A DNA stretch of 12,679 bases from JALOOE01 sp964423545 (GCA_964423545.1 CAYRFV010000161.1:1-12679), one strand, 5' to 3'. Positions 6,166 through 12,679 are shown, counted from the stretch's first letter. Numbers and translations are program-made. Notes: a model not told the origin generated them from the sequence alone.

Positions 6166-7071
6166 ATGCCGCCTCGTCGCACCCCTCCGGCGCCGCAGGC
6201 GCCGGAGGATGAAATGTCCTTCGAGCCCGCAGAACCCTGGTGGCGCAAGCCATCTCCGACGCCGCGGGAGGTGCAATCCGGCCGCGAGCGCAGGGCGGGA
6301 CAAGAGCCGGAACGCCGGGCCACTCGGTTCGCGATATCGTCGCCGCGGGTGACGGAGAAGTTGCGCAGCTGGTCATGGCCGAAGCTGCAAATCTCCGGCC
6401 GAGCGCTGCTTTTCATGGGCGCAAGCCTTGCGATCGTTGCCGGTCTGGTGGTAGCGCTTACGAACGAGAATTTCGCGGTCACGCGCGAGCTGACCACTGT
6501 TCGAGGGTTGCAGCGCGTGGCAGAGGAAGATGTTCGCCAGGCCAGCCGGCTCGATGGGCTGAATATCTTCAGGGTCGAGCCGCAGCAGGTGACTAAAAAC
6601 GTGAAGCAGGTGCCCGGCATCGCCGAGGCGCGCGTTCATGTGTGGCTGCCGGCTCAGATCGTGATTGATGTTCGGGAGCACGAACCGCTGGTGGCATGGC
6701 AGTACATGACTCGTACGGTCTGGGTGGCTGACACCGGGGCATTCGTGCCGATGCAGAGCGATCCCCCACCGCTGAAGCTTGTCGATTCGAACGGTGCTGC
6801 AGCAGAGGCGAACGGCCGGCTGCGCCAACATGTGTTGGCCAATCTGAGGGCGTTGAGGGCAGCCGGACCGGAGATCACGACCTTGTTCTACGGCGCCCAA
6901 GAGGGCATCTATTTCCGTTCGCCGGAAGGGTGGACCGTGTATCTGGGCAACGAGGGTCAGATGACTGCGAAGCTGGCTGCGCTCCAGGAGCTCCGGAAGA
7001 GCAGCCTTGCTCACACGCTGCGGGCAACCACCGTCGATCTGCGCGTCGATGGCCGTATGCAGCTCAGATAG
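6166..7071 (+). CDS. ftsQ: FtsQ/DivIB-like cell division protein with POTRA domain
   Basis: FtsQ is a bitopic membrane protein that links the cytoplasmic division ring to the periseptal synthases. The 301 residues comprise a Pro/Arg-rich cytoplasmic part (1-78), one membrane helix (about 80-99, LLFMGASLAIVAGLVVAL), a POTRA domain (about 101-172, with LDGLNIFRVEP and the strand QIVIDVREHEPLVAW), and a beta domain containing WVADTGAFVPM (186-196) and ending in DLRVDGRMQLR. This order, and the place between ddl and ftsA, make the call firm despite low family conservation. The start is uncertain: ATG 6166 lies 14 bases after the ddl stop behind AGGAAG, while the in-frame ATG 6214 (Met17) has a perfect GGAGG five bases upstream, itself buried in a hairpin. 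The longer form is given. Confidence 0.88.
   Translation: MPPRRTPPAPQAPEDEMSFEPAEPWWRKPSPTPREVQSGRERRAGQEPERRATRFAISSPRVTEKLRSWSWPKLQISGRALLFMGASLAIVAGLVVALTNENFAVTRELTTVRGLQRVAEEDVRQASRLDGLNIFRVEPQQVTKNVKQVPGIAEARVHVWLPAQIVIDVREHEPLVAWQYMTRTVWVADTGAFVPMQSDPPPLKLVDSNGAAAEANGRLRQHVLANLRALRAAGPEITTLFYGAQEGIYFRSPEGWTVYLGNEGQMTAKLAALQELRKSSLAHTLRATTVDLRVDGRMQLR
6184..6208. promoter_or_regulatory. Perfect 11-bp GC hairpin covering an internal ftsQ Shine-Dalgarno
   Basis: CCTCCGGCGCC (6184-6194), loop GCA, GGCGCCGGAGG (6198-6208) form an uninterrupted 11-bp stem. The right arm ends in GGAGG (6204-6208), ideally placed five bases before the in-frame ATG at 6214. If folded, the site is masked. In protein it encodes the PPAPQAPE stretch. 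Confidence 0.6.
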
Positions 7072-7080
7072 GCGCTCACG

Positions 7081-7143
7081 ATGCCGCAGCCCAGGGATCG
7101 GTTCGGTCACTGGGCCGGCCATGACAGCGACAAAACGCCATGA
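7081..7143 (+). CDS. 20-codon mini-ORF overlapping the ftsA start
   Basis: An ATG ten bases after the ftsQ stop opens a 20-residue frame (MPQPRDRFGH, WAGHDSDKTP) whose TGA overlaps the ftsA ATG as ATGA. ftsA has no good Shine-Dalgarno sequence of its own, so a leader peptide that delivers ribosomes to ftsA by coupling would make sense. The ATG shares a 12-base context with the ftsQ start. The peptide resembles nothing I know and could be chance; only conservation would decide. Confidence 0.28.
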   Translation: MPQPRDRFGHWAGHDSDKTP

Positions 7144-8414
7144 AGATACTCAACCTCGGCAAAGACTCGGCTAAGCGGAAGGAGCCTGCCGCTAATGAAG
7201 CGATCTGTGCGATCGATGTGGGCACGACCAAGATCGTCGCACTCATCGCTGAGATGGACGACCACGATGACATGCGCGTGATCGGCGCCGGCAGGACGCC
7301 TGCCGCCGGTCTGCGACGCGGTGTTGTCGTCAACACCAAAGAGGCCACAGCCGCTATCAGCCAGGCCGTGGACCTGGCGGTGCAGAGCGCAGGCCAACCG
7401 ATGCGTCCGCTCCTGCTCGGGATTTCGGGGAGCCATATCAACGCCGTGAGCAGCAAGGGCGCAATCGCTGTGGGCCGCAACGGTCGCAACATCACCACCG
7501 AGGACACGCAGCGGGCGCTGGAACAGGCCAAGAGCATCGCGCTGCCGCACAACCGCGAGATCATCCATGCGGTGCCCCGCTCATACACCGTCGATGATCA
7601 GAGGGCGATCCAGGACCCGGTAGGAATGTTCGGTTATCGCCTGGAAGTGGATGCGAGCATCATCACCGGCGCATCGTCGGCGGTGGCGAACCTCGTGCAC
7701 TGCGTGCACGACAATGGCTTGGAGATCGAGGATCTGGTGCTCGAGCCGCTGGCGTCGGCCCTGGCCGTGCTGAACGACGATGAGCGCCGGCTGGGGGTCG
7801 CGCTGGTGGACGTAGGTGGCGGCACGTCAGACCTGGCGATCTACCTGGAGAATGCGCCGTGGCACACGGTGATCATCGACGTCGGTGGAGACCACTTCAC
7901 GCGCGACGTGGCGATGGGGCTGCGCATGCCGTATCCCAAGGCCGAGGCGCTGATCAAGCAGTTCGGCAGCGTGCTGCCGGGCCGCGTTCCTGCCGACGCC
8001 GAGGTGCGCAGCGGCGCCTTCGGCGAAGAGGGACAGCAAGTGATCAGCCGGCGTGTGCTGGCGGAAATCCTGAGCGCGCGTGCACAGGATGTCATCGACT
8101 TGATTCTGCGCGAGGTCAAACGCAGCGGCTATGATGGTCTGCTGCCGGCAGGAATCGTCCTGACCGGGGGTGTGGCGCAGTTGAGCGGTTTTGCAGAAAT
8201 GAGCCGCGATCAGTTACAATGGCCCGTGCGTATTGGCCGTCCTAAAGGCATCGCCAGCTCAGTGATCGATCTGAGCAGCCCGGAATTCGCTACGGCAGTG
8301 GGGCTGCTGCTGTGGGGCAGGCGACACGAGGTCGAGCCGGTGATCTCACCGGAGGCGCAGCCAGCCATCCTCGACCGCATCATTAAGTGGCTGAGGAACT
8401 TCCTGCCGCAGTGA
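7140..8414 (+). CDS. ftsA: FtsA, actin-like cell division protein
   Basis: FtsA binds ATP, polymerises under the membrane and tethers FtsZ there. The 424 residues show the actin/Hsp70-type ATPase signature: phosphate-1 IDVGTTK at 25-31, phosphate-2 VDVGGGTSD at 223-231 and adenosine motif LTGGVAQL at 341-348. The FtsA-specific 1C domain occupies roughly 95-175, where the related MreB has none. The C-terminal 15 residues (ILDRIIKWLRNFLPQ) form a classic amphipathic membrane-targeting helix. No strong ribosome site precedes the ATG at 7140; its ATG overlaps the stop of a 20-codon mini-ORF, suggesting coupled translation. The N-terminus is about 15 residues longer and more charged than usual before the first strand. 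ftsZ follows 16 bases after the stop. Confidence 0.95.
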   Translation: MKILNLGKDSAKRKEPAANEAICAIDVGTTKIVALIAEMDDHDDMRVIGAGRTPAAGLRRGVVVNTKEATAAISQAVDLAVQSAGQPMRPLLLGISGSHINAVSSKGAIAVGRNGRNITTEDTQRALEQAKSIALPHNREIIHAVPRSYTVDDQRAIQDPVGMFGYRLEVDASIITGASSAVANLVHCVHDNGLEIEDLVLEPLASALAVLNDDERRLGVALVDVGGGTSDLAIYLENAPWHTVIIDVGGDHFTRDVAMGLRMPYPKAEALIKQFGSVLPGRVPADAEVRSGAFGEEGQQVISRRVLAEILSARAQDVIDLILREVKRSGYDGLLPAGIVLTGGVAQLSGFAEMSRDQLQWPVRIGRPKGIASSVIDLSSPEFATAVGLLLWGRRHEVEPVISPEAQPAILDRIIKWLRNFLPQ

Positions 8415-8430
8415 TAGGTTTTGGAGTGAA

Positions 8431-9555
8431 ATGAGCAAGCTCAACCCTGAACGAGGTAAAGAAATGGCTACGATGAATCCGCGAGGACAGCAGCAAGCAG
8501 CCTATGTCGAGAATCCGGCGCAGATCAAGGTGCTGGGCATCGGCGGTGGTGGCTCGAACGCCGTTAACCGCATGATCGAGCAGGGCATCCAGGGCGTCGA
8601 GTTTATCAGCATCAACACCGACGCGCAGGCGCTCATGTTGGCGAACGCACCGCAGCGTTTGCGCATTGGAGACAAACTCACTAAGGGTTTGGGCTCCGGC
8701 GGGCAGCCGGAGATCGGCGAGAAGGCGGCCCAGGAGTCGGCGGAGGAGATCAAGGCGCTGCTCAAGGGCGCAGACATGGTGTTCGTCACGTGCGGCATGG
8801 GGGGCGGAACAGGCACCGGCGCCGCGCCGATTATCGCCAAGATCGCCAAGGATTCCGGCGCACTCACCATCGGTGTTGTCTCGCGGCCCTTTACCTTTGA
8901 AGGCGCGCGGCGCCGCCGGGTCGCCGACGACGGGATCAATCGGCTCAAAGAGGGTGTCGATACCCTGATCGTGATCCCGAATGATCGATTGCTGCAAGTC
9001 GTTGACAAGAAAGCCAGCATTCAGCAGGCGTTTCGTGTGGCCGACGATGTGCTTCGCCAGGGCATCCAAGGCATCTCCGAACTGATCACTATTCCGGGCC
9101 TGATTAACCTGGACTTCGCCGACGTGCGAAGCGTCATGGCCGAGGGCGGATCGGCCCTTATGGCTATCGGACAGGCCAACGGCGACAACCGTGCTCAGCA
9201 AGCGGCCGAACAAGCCATCCACAGCTCCCTCCTCGACGTCAGCATTGACGGCGCGCAGGGCATCCTCTTCAACATCACCGGCGGGTCCGATCTGAGTCTG
9301 TACGAAGTGAATGAGGCGGCTGAGATCATTCGCCGCACCGCCGATCCGGATGCCAACATCATCTTCGGCGCGGTCATCGACCCGGACATGAAAGATGGCA
9401 TCCGCATCACCGTGATCGCCACGGGGTTCGATCAGGTAAAAGAGCAACAAGTGCCGACCAAGGACGAGGGCAAGACCCTGGAGTTTCCGAAGCGCACCTA
9501 CGATCGCGATGACCTGGATATCCCGGCGTTTCTACGTCGCGCAGGCAAGCAGTAG
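8431..9555 (+). CDS. ftsZ: FtsZ, tubulin-like cell division GTPase
   Basis: FtsZ forms the cytokinetic ring by GTP-driven polymerisation. In the 374 residues the GTP site is clear: GIGGGGSNAVNRM at 36-48, INTDAQAL at 61-68, tubulin signature GGGTGTGAAP at 124-133, PFTFEG at 153-158, NDRLLQ at 184-189; the T7 loop NLDFADVRSVM is at 226-236. The C-terminal peptide DDLDIPAFLRR (360-370), which binds FtsA and other partners, is intact. The disordered linker between core and peptide is short, about 25 residues. ATG 8431 has GGAG 4 bases upstream; the in-frame ATG 8464 has GAGG 7 bases upstream and is a credible alternative giving 363 residues. The gene follows ftsA by 16 bases and ends the division block, with a strong hairpin downstream. 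Confidence 0.97.
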   Translation: MSKLNPERGKEMATMNPRGQQQAAYVENPAQIKVLGIGGGGSNAVNRMIEQGIQGVEFISINTDAQALMLANAPQRLRIGDKLTKGLGSGGQPEIGEKAAQESAEEIKALLKGADMVFVTCGMGGGTGTGAAPIIAKIAKDSGALTIGVVSRPFTFEGARRRRVADDGINRLKEGVDTLIVIPNDRLLQVVDKKASIQQAFRVADDVLRQGIQGISELITIPGLINLDFADVRSVMAEGGSALMAIGQANGDNRAQQAAEQAIHSSLLDVSIDGAQGILFNITGGSDLSLYEVNEAAEIIRRTADPDANIIFGAVIDPDMKDGIRITVIATGFDQVKEQQVPTKDEGKTLEFPKRTYDRDDLDIPAFLRRAGKQ

Positions 9556-9599
9556 CATCGCACAGCGAGCCTGCATCGCTCAATGCTCTTTCCCTGCCG

Positions 9600-9633
9600 C
9601 GGCGCCGGCGACCCGAAAGGGATCCCGGCGCCG
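9600..9633. terminator. Strong hairpin with GAAA loop downstream of ftsZ
   Basis: GGCGCCGG (9601-9608) pairs with CCGGCGCC (9625-9632), extended by C9600-G9633. An inner stem CCC/GGG is capped by GAAA (9615-9618), with two more pairs possible between them. It starts 45 bases after the ftsZ stop. No U-run follows, so it is at best an atypical terminator or a 3' end stabiliser; a factor-dependent end is equally possible. Confidence 0.45.
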
Positions 9634-9669
9634 GGCGGGCTAACCGATCTGCCGAACTCGGCGCCACCC

Positions 9670-9694
9670 AAGTTAAGTCGACCTTAAAGTTAAG
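9670..9694. promoter_or_regulatory. AAGTTAAG direct repeats with internal palindrome, operator-like
   Basis: AAGTTAAG occurs at 9670-9677 and 9687-9694, 17 bases apart. Between them TTAAG-TCGAC-CTTAA (9673-9687) forms an inverted repeat. It is an AT-rich island in GC-rich DNA about 45 bases upstream of a candidate extended -10, a usual place for an activator or repressor site. The protein that might bind is unknown. Confidence 0.35.
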
Positions 9695-9734
9695 CGCAGC
9701 AAACCGCCTGCATGTGCCTTGCCAGATGCGGGTG

Positions 9735-9743
9735 TGGTATACT
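9735..9743 (+). promoter_or_regulatory. Candidate extended -10 promoter for nrdR
   Basis: TGGTATACT fits the extended -10 pattern TGn-TATAAT with one mismatch. A recognisable -35 at the right distance is absent, which extended -10 promoters tolerate. A start near 9750 would put the two NrdR-box-like palindromes just downstream. A competing candidate is TTGTGG (9769-9774) with TACTAT (9791-9796), 16 bases apart, which would overlap both palindromes. Confidence 0.35.
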
Positions 9744-9758
9744 GCTGTCCCCTCGACC

Positions 9759-9805
9759 TGGGCACATATTGTGGGTCAACATAATCGACATACTATATAC
9801 GGTAT
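9759..9805. promoter_or_regulatory. Pair of NrdR-box-like sites upstream of nrdR
   Basis: The 16-mer at 9790-9805 (ATACTATATACGGTAT) matches the known NrdR box ACACWATATMTWGTGT at 12 positions and lies in an imperfect palindrome CATAC...GTATG (9789-9806). The 16-mer at 9759-9774 matches mostly in its right half (ATATTGTG). Their starts are 31 bases apart, leaving a 15-base gap, the spacing reported for paired NrdR boxes. The pair sits 37 bases before nrdR, so autoregulation and control of nrdJ are likely. Confidence 0.6.
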
Positions 9806-9841
9806 GCGCGTTCGTGTTGAGCGAGGAACGGAGACCGTGTG

Positions 9842-10291
9842 ATGCAATGCCCTTACTGTGGTCATGCAGATTCTCGGGTCGTGGATACGCGGACGACCAG
9901 CGACGGCATCCGCAGGCGCCGTGAGTGCCTATCGTGCAAGAAACGCTTCACGACGTACGAGCAGATCTCGGAGGCGTTGCTGATCGTCAAGCGCGATGGC
10001 CGGCGCGAGCCTTTCGATCGCCACAAGCTGACGCAGGGCATCCGCATCGCCTGCGCCAAGCGCCCCATTGCCATGACTGATATCGAGCGCGTCGTCAGTC
10101 AGATCGAAGAGCACCTGTTCAGCCTGGGCAAGGCCGAAGTGCGCAGTGAAGTCATTGGCGAGATGATCCTGGAGAAGTTGAAGGAACTCGATTCGCTGGC
10201 CTATATCCGCTACGCGATCGTATACATGGAAATGGAAGATGTTGAGGCGCTGCAGCGCGAGCTGGATCGGCTGCGCGCAGAGCGAAAATGA
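9842..10291 (+). CDS. nrdR: NrdR, ATP-cone transcriptional repressor of ribonucleotide reductase genes
   Basis: NrdR senses ATP/dATP and represses ribonucleotide reductase genes by binding paired NrdR boxes. The 149 residues match the family end to end: an N-terminal zinc ribbon with Cys pairs C3-C6 (MQCPYC) and C29-C32 (ECLSCKKRF), then TTYE and a single ATP-cone starting VKRDGRREPFDRHKL (49-63) and running to about 137. The length is typical. ATG 9842 is chosen because NrdR proteins begin Met-x-Cys-Pro; a GTG directly before it (9839) would add one residue. GGAG lies 8 bases upstream. NrdR-box-like sites stand upstream and a class II reductase gene follows 92 bases downstream, the expected regulator-target arrangement. 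Confidence 0.96.
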   Translation: MQCPYCGHADSRVVDTRTTSDGIRRRRECLSCKKRFTTYEQISEALLIVKRDGRREPFDRHKLTQGIRIACAKRPIAMTDIERVVSQIEEHLFSLGKAEVRSEVIGEMILEKLKELDSLAYIRYAIVYMEMEDVEALQRELDRLRAERK

Positions 10292-10383
10292 AGCGCAGCG
10301 GGAGACCGGAGCCTGCATCGCGCCCGAGGAAACGTCCCTAATCAGCCGGTCCAAGCGCTGCCAGCATCACACGGAGCCCACCC

Positions 10384-12679
10384 ATGATCGACCTGATGAG
10401 AAAAACCTTTCGCCCGATGATCGTGCCGCCAGCAGAGATCGACCTGTCGGAGAACAGCCGGCAAGTGTTGCGCAAGCGCTATCTGCGCAAGGGTCTAGAC
10501 GGCGAGCCGGTCGAGACCATCTCCGGGATGTTCCGGCGCGTGGCTCAGGCTGTCGCTGAGCCGGATGGCGCCTATGGTTACGATGTGGCCACCACTGAAG
10601 ACGCGTTCTATGCCCTGCTGACCGACCTCCGCTTCTTCCCGAATTCGCCCACCTTCACTGGCGCCGGGACGCCGCTGGGCCAGCTTGCTGCCTGCTTCGT
10701 GCTGCCCATCTCGGATGACCTGGGCAAGCGTTCCGACGGCATTTTCCAGACGTTGCGCGATGCGGCGCTGATCCAGCAGACGGGTGGCGGCAACGGTTTT
10801 TCCTTTTCCCGCCTGCGCCCCAAGGGGGACAGCGTCGCTTCCAGCGCCGGGGTTGCCACCGGCCCCGTCGGGTTTCTCAAGACGTATGATGGCGCGTTCG
10901 GCGAGGTGGCGCAGGGCGGTACGCGCCGCGGGGCCAACATGGCGGTGCTGCGCGTCGATCACCCCGACATCGAGTTGTTCATTACCTGCAAGGCCAAAGA
11001 AGGCGATATCGCCAATTTCAACATCTCGGTCGGCATCACCGACGCGTTCATGCGGGCGGTCGAGGATGACGCCGATTTCCCACTCGTCAATCCGCGCGAC
11101 GGCAAGACGTGGCGTTACGTGCGCGCCTGCGACCTGTTCGACAAGATCGTCACCTTCGCCCACCATAACGGCGAGCCGGGAGCGCTTTTCCTGGATGCCG
11201 CCAACCGTTCGAACCCGGTGCCGCATCTCTACGAACTGGAAGCCACGAATCCTTGCGGCGAGCAGTGGCTCGGCCCCTACGAGAATTGCTGCCTGGGCTC
11301 GATCAATCTGGCACGGCATGTCACCACCGATGGCCGGGTGGATTGGGACAAGTTGCAAGAGAGCACGGTGGTGGCCACCCGCTTTCTCGACAACGTGGTG
11401 GATGCCAACAAGTATGTGCCGGCCGTCCCCCAACTGCGCGAGGCCGCACTGCGAGCGCGGCGCATCGGCTTGGGCATCATGGGCCTGGGCGACATGATGT
11501 ATCGGCTGGGCGTCCGCTATGGCTCGGACGAGGGGCAGGAGTTTGCGGCGCAGATCATGGAGTTTGTGCGCTACCACTGCATGGCGACCAGCATCGCGCT
11601 GGCCGAGGAGCGCGGACCCTTCCCCGGAATCCGGGGCAGCATCTACGATCCAGACAACCTGGTATGGACGCCCCCGCGGCCCCTGATGCCCTATCGGCGC
11701 GATTGGGGCCGGCCGGGTCTCGATTGGGGGGAGATTGTCTCCGGCATCCGGCGGCACGGCATCCGCAACGCTGCGCAGACCACCGTAGCGCCCACGGGCA
11801 CGATCGGCACGGTGACCGGCTGCGAAGGGTATGGCTGTGAGCCAGTCTTTGCCCTGGCCTATACGCGCACGGTTAAGGACGGCGATCGCGATCTGAAGCT
11901 GACCTATACGAGCCCCCTGTTCGAGCGGGCATTGGCTGACGCCGGCCTGGATCAGGCTGCCCGCGAACGAATCAGCGAGGTTGTGAGCTTGACGGGTGGC
12001 TGCCAGGATGTCGCGCTGGTGCCGGAGGCGCTTCGCCGAGTCTTCGTCGTGTCGTCCGACATCACCGCCGAGGAGCATGTGCGCATGCAGGCGGCGATCC
12101 AGGCGTTTGTCGATAACTCGATCTCAAAGACGATCAACTTCCCGGCGAGCGCCACGGTGGAGGATGTGAAGCAGGCCTATCGGCTTGCCTGGAAACTTGG
12201 CTGCAAGGGCCTAACCGTGTACGTCACGGGCAGCCGGCAGGATGTGGTGCTGGAGACGAAAGCCACGTCGGAGCAGAAGAGCAAGAGCGGGTCGGGTTCG
12301 GGGAACGGCACGGGTCCGGCGCTCGACGCCGCCCCGGCTGCAAGCACGATTGACTCGGCGCCCGCCGCGCAGCGCCGCCCGCGGCCCGGCGCCTTGCATG
12401 GCACCACCTACCGCAAGGAGACGCCGCTCGGCACAGCCTACATCACCGTCAATGTCAACGGGCATCAGCAGCCATTCGAGGTGTTCCTGAATGTCGGCAA
12501 GGCCGGTTCGGATGTGGCCGCGGTGTCCGAAGCGTTGGGACGCCTGATCTCGCTGGTGCTGAGACTGCCTTCGCCGTTCGAGCCGTACGAGCGGCTCAAG
12601 CTGGTCATCGATCAGTTGGCTGGCATCGGAGGCGGGCGTTCGCTGGGCTTTGGCATCAATCGCGTCCGTTCGCTGCCGG
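10384..12679 (+). CDS. nrdJ: NrdJ, adenosylcobalamin-dependent class II ribonucleotide reductase (3' end cut by window)
   Basis: NrdJ reduces ribonucleotides to deoxyribonucleotides using a radical generated from coenzyme B12. 765 codons are present without a stop; the C-terminus lies beyond the window. Diagnostic residues are visible: redox Cys104 (QLAACFVLP), TGGGNGFSFSRL, GGTRRGANM, NPCGE at 289-293 with radical Cys291 and the conserved Asn and Glu, second redox Cys302 in ENCCLGSIN, GLGIMGLGDMMYRLG, and APTGTIG at 469-475. A low-complexity Ser/Gly/Ala linker (about 628-672) leads into a TSCPD-type domain from about 673 (TTYRKETPLGTAYITVN). No N-terminal ATP-cone precedes the catalytic barrel and no intein interrupts the visible part. 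ATG 10384 has GGAG 7 bases upstream. B12 dependence is inferred from the class II architecture; no B12 riboswitch is evident in the 92-base gap upstream. Confidence 0.95.
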   Translation, partial: MIDLMRKTFRPMIVPPAEIDLSENSRQVLRKRYLRKGLDGEPVETISGMFRRVAQAVAEPDGAYGYDVATTEDAFYALLTDLRFFPNSPTFTGAGTPLGQLAACFVLPISDDLGKRSDGIFQTLRDAALIQQTGGGNGFSFSRLRPKGDSVASSAGVATGPVGFLKTYDGAFGEVAQGGTRRGANMAVLRVDHPDIELFITCKAKEGDIANFNISVGITDAFMRAVEDDADFPLVNPRDGKTWRYVRACDLFDKIVTFAHHNGEPGALFLDAANRSNPVPHLYELEATNPCGEQWLGPYENCCLGSINLARHVTTDGRVDWDKLQESTVVATRFLDNVVDANKYVPAVPQLREAALRARRIGLGIMGLGDMMYRLGVRYGSDEGQEFAAQIMEFVRYHCMATSIALAEERGPFPGIRGSIYDPDNLVWTPPRPLMPYRRDWGRPGLDWGEIVSGIRRHGIRNAAQTTVAPTGTIGTVTGCEGYGCEPVFALAYTRTVKDGDRDLKLTYTSPLFERALADAGLDQAARERISEVVSLTGGCQDVALVPEALRRVFVVSSDITAEEHVRMQAAIQAFVDNSISKTINFPASATVEDVKQAYRLAWKLGCKGLTVYVTGSRQDVVLETKATSEQKSKSGSGSGNGTGPALDAAPAASTIDSAPAAQRRPRPGALHGTTYRKETPLGTAYITVNVNGHQQPFEVFLNVGKAGSDVAAVSEALGRLISLVLRLPSPFEPYERLKLVIDQLAGIGGGRSLGFGINRVRSLP

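Larger units (their letters stand above)
9567..10321 (+). repeat. 13-base direct repeat GAGCCTGCATCGC behind ftsZ and behind nrdR
   Basis: GAGCCTGCATCGC occurs at 9567-9579, 12 bases past the ftsZ stop, and at 10309-10321, 18 bases past the nrdR stop; the coordinates here span both copies. Each copy is preceded by a short GCA/CAGCG-rich stretch. The function is unknown, and a small dispersed repeat or shared 3' processing signal is possible. Confidence 0.4.

Noticed and set aside
8383..9450. 355-codon open frame on the minus strand
   Set aside because: It is antisense to ftsZ with no recognisable domain, and its composition mirrors the ftsZ codons.
9556..9660. Possible riboswitch (c-di-AMP or cobalamin type) between ftsZ and nrdR
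   Set aside because: GCTAACC and CCGAACTCGG pieces looked suggestive, but their order and the lack of other conserved boxes do not fit a known class.
10292..10383. Cobalamin riboswitch ahead of nrdJ
   Set aside because: The gap is only 92 bases and lacks a recognisable B12-box, so a full riboswitch does not fit.
10495..12078. 527-codon open frame on the minus strand
   Set aside because: It lies entirely antisense to nrdJ, whose conserved motifs fill the plus strand; its length is explained by high GC at codon third positions.
10384..12679. Intein within nrdJ
   Set aside because: Ribonucleotide reductases often carry inteins, but the catalytic motifs are evenly spaced with no insertion in the visible part; the unseen C-terminus remains open.

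Overview
The window is a dense, entirely plus-strand part of a division and cell wall (dcw) cluster from a GC-rich bacterium. The order is murG, two small membrane-protein genes, murC, murB, ddl, ftsQ, ftsA, ftsZ, then nrdR and an adenosylcobalamin-dependent (class II) ribonucleotide reductase gene, nrdJ, which runs off the right edge. This order, the divergent MurG acceptor loop, the pair of small membrane proteins between murG and murC, and the short degenerate GC-rich tandem repeats scattered near or inside genes all point to Chloroflexota (Anaerolineae/Caldilineae/Roseiflexus-like). The phylum call is an inference from gene order and protein character, not from a database search.

Region by region: 14-4922 holds murG, two CvpA-like membrane genes, murC and murB, separated by a few bases or overlapping (ATGA at 2359-2362), so they are almost certainly co-transcribed. 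The 86-base gap 4923-5008 carries a plausible sigma70-type promoter and a hairpin ahead of ddl. ddl, ftsQ, ftsA and ftsZ (5009-9555) follow with short gaps. ftsQ has an 11-bp perfect GC hairpin covering an internal Shine-Dalgarno sequence. ftsA is preceded by a 20-codon mini-ORF whose stop overlaps the ftsA start. The longest gene-free stretch is 9556-9841: a strong GAAA-capped hairpin behind ftsZ, an AAGTTAAG repeat cluster, promoter candidates and two NrdR-box-like palindromes ahead of nrdR. nrdR and nrdJ (9842-12679) form a deoxynucleotide-supply unit.

Functionally, MurB and MurC make UDP-MurNAc and add L-Ala, Ddl makes the terminal D-Ala-D-Ala, and MurG completes lipid II. FtsZ, FtsA and FtsQ place and assemble the division machine. 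NrdR is the nucleotide-sensing repressor expected to control NrdJ. The core enzymes are conventional. The more unusual content is small-scale: heptamer or octamer tandem-repeat tracts that appear to have entered the reading frames of murG and murB (the latter possibly providing the murB start codon), the hairpin-masked ftsQ start, the ftsA mini-ORF, and the conserved-looking membrane-protein pair of unknown role. I found no CRISPR array, transposase, tRNA or rRNA, and no evidence of a wholly new multi-gene system.
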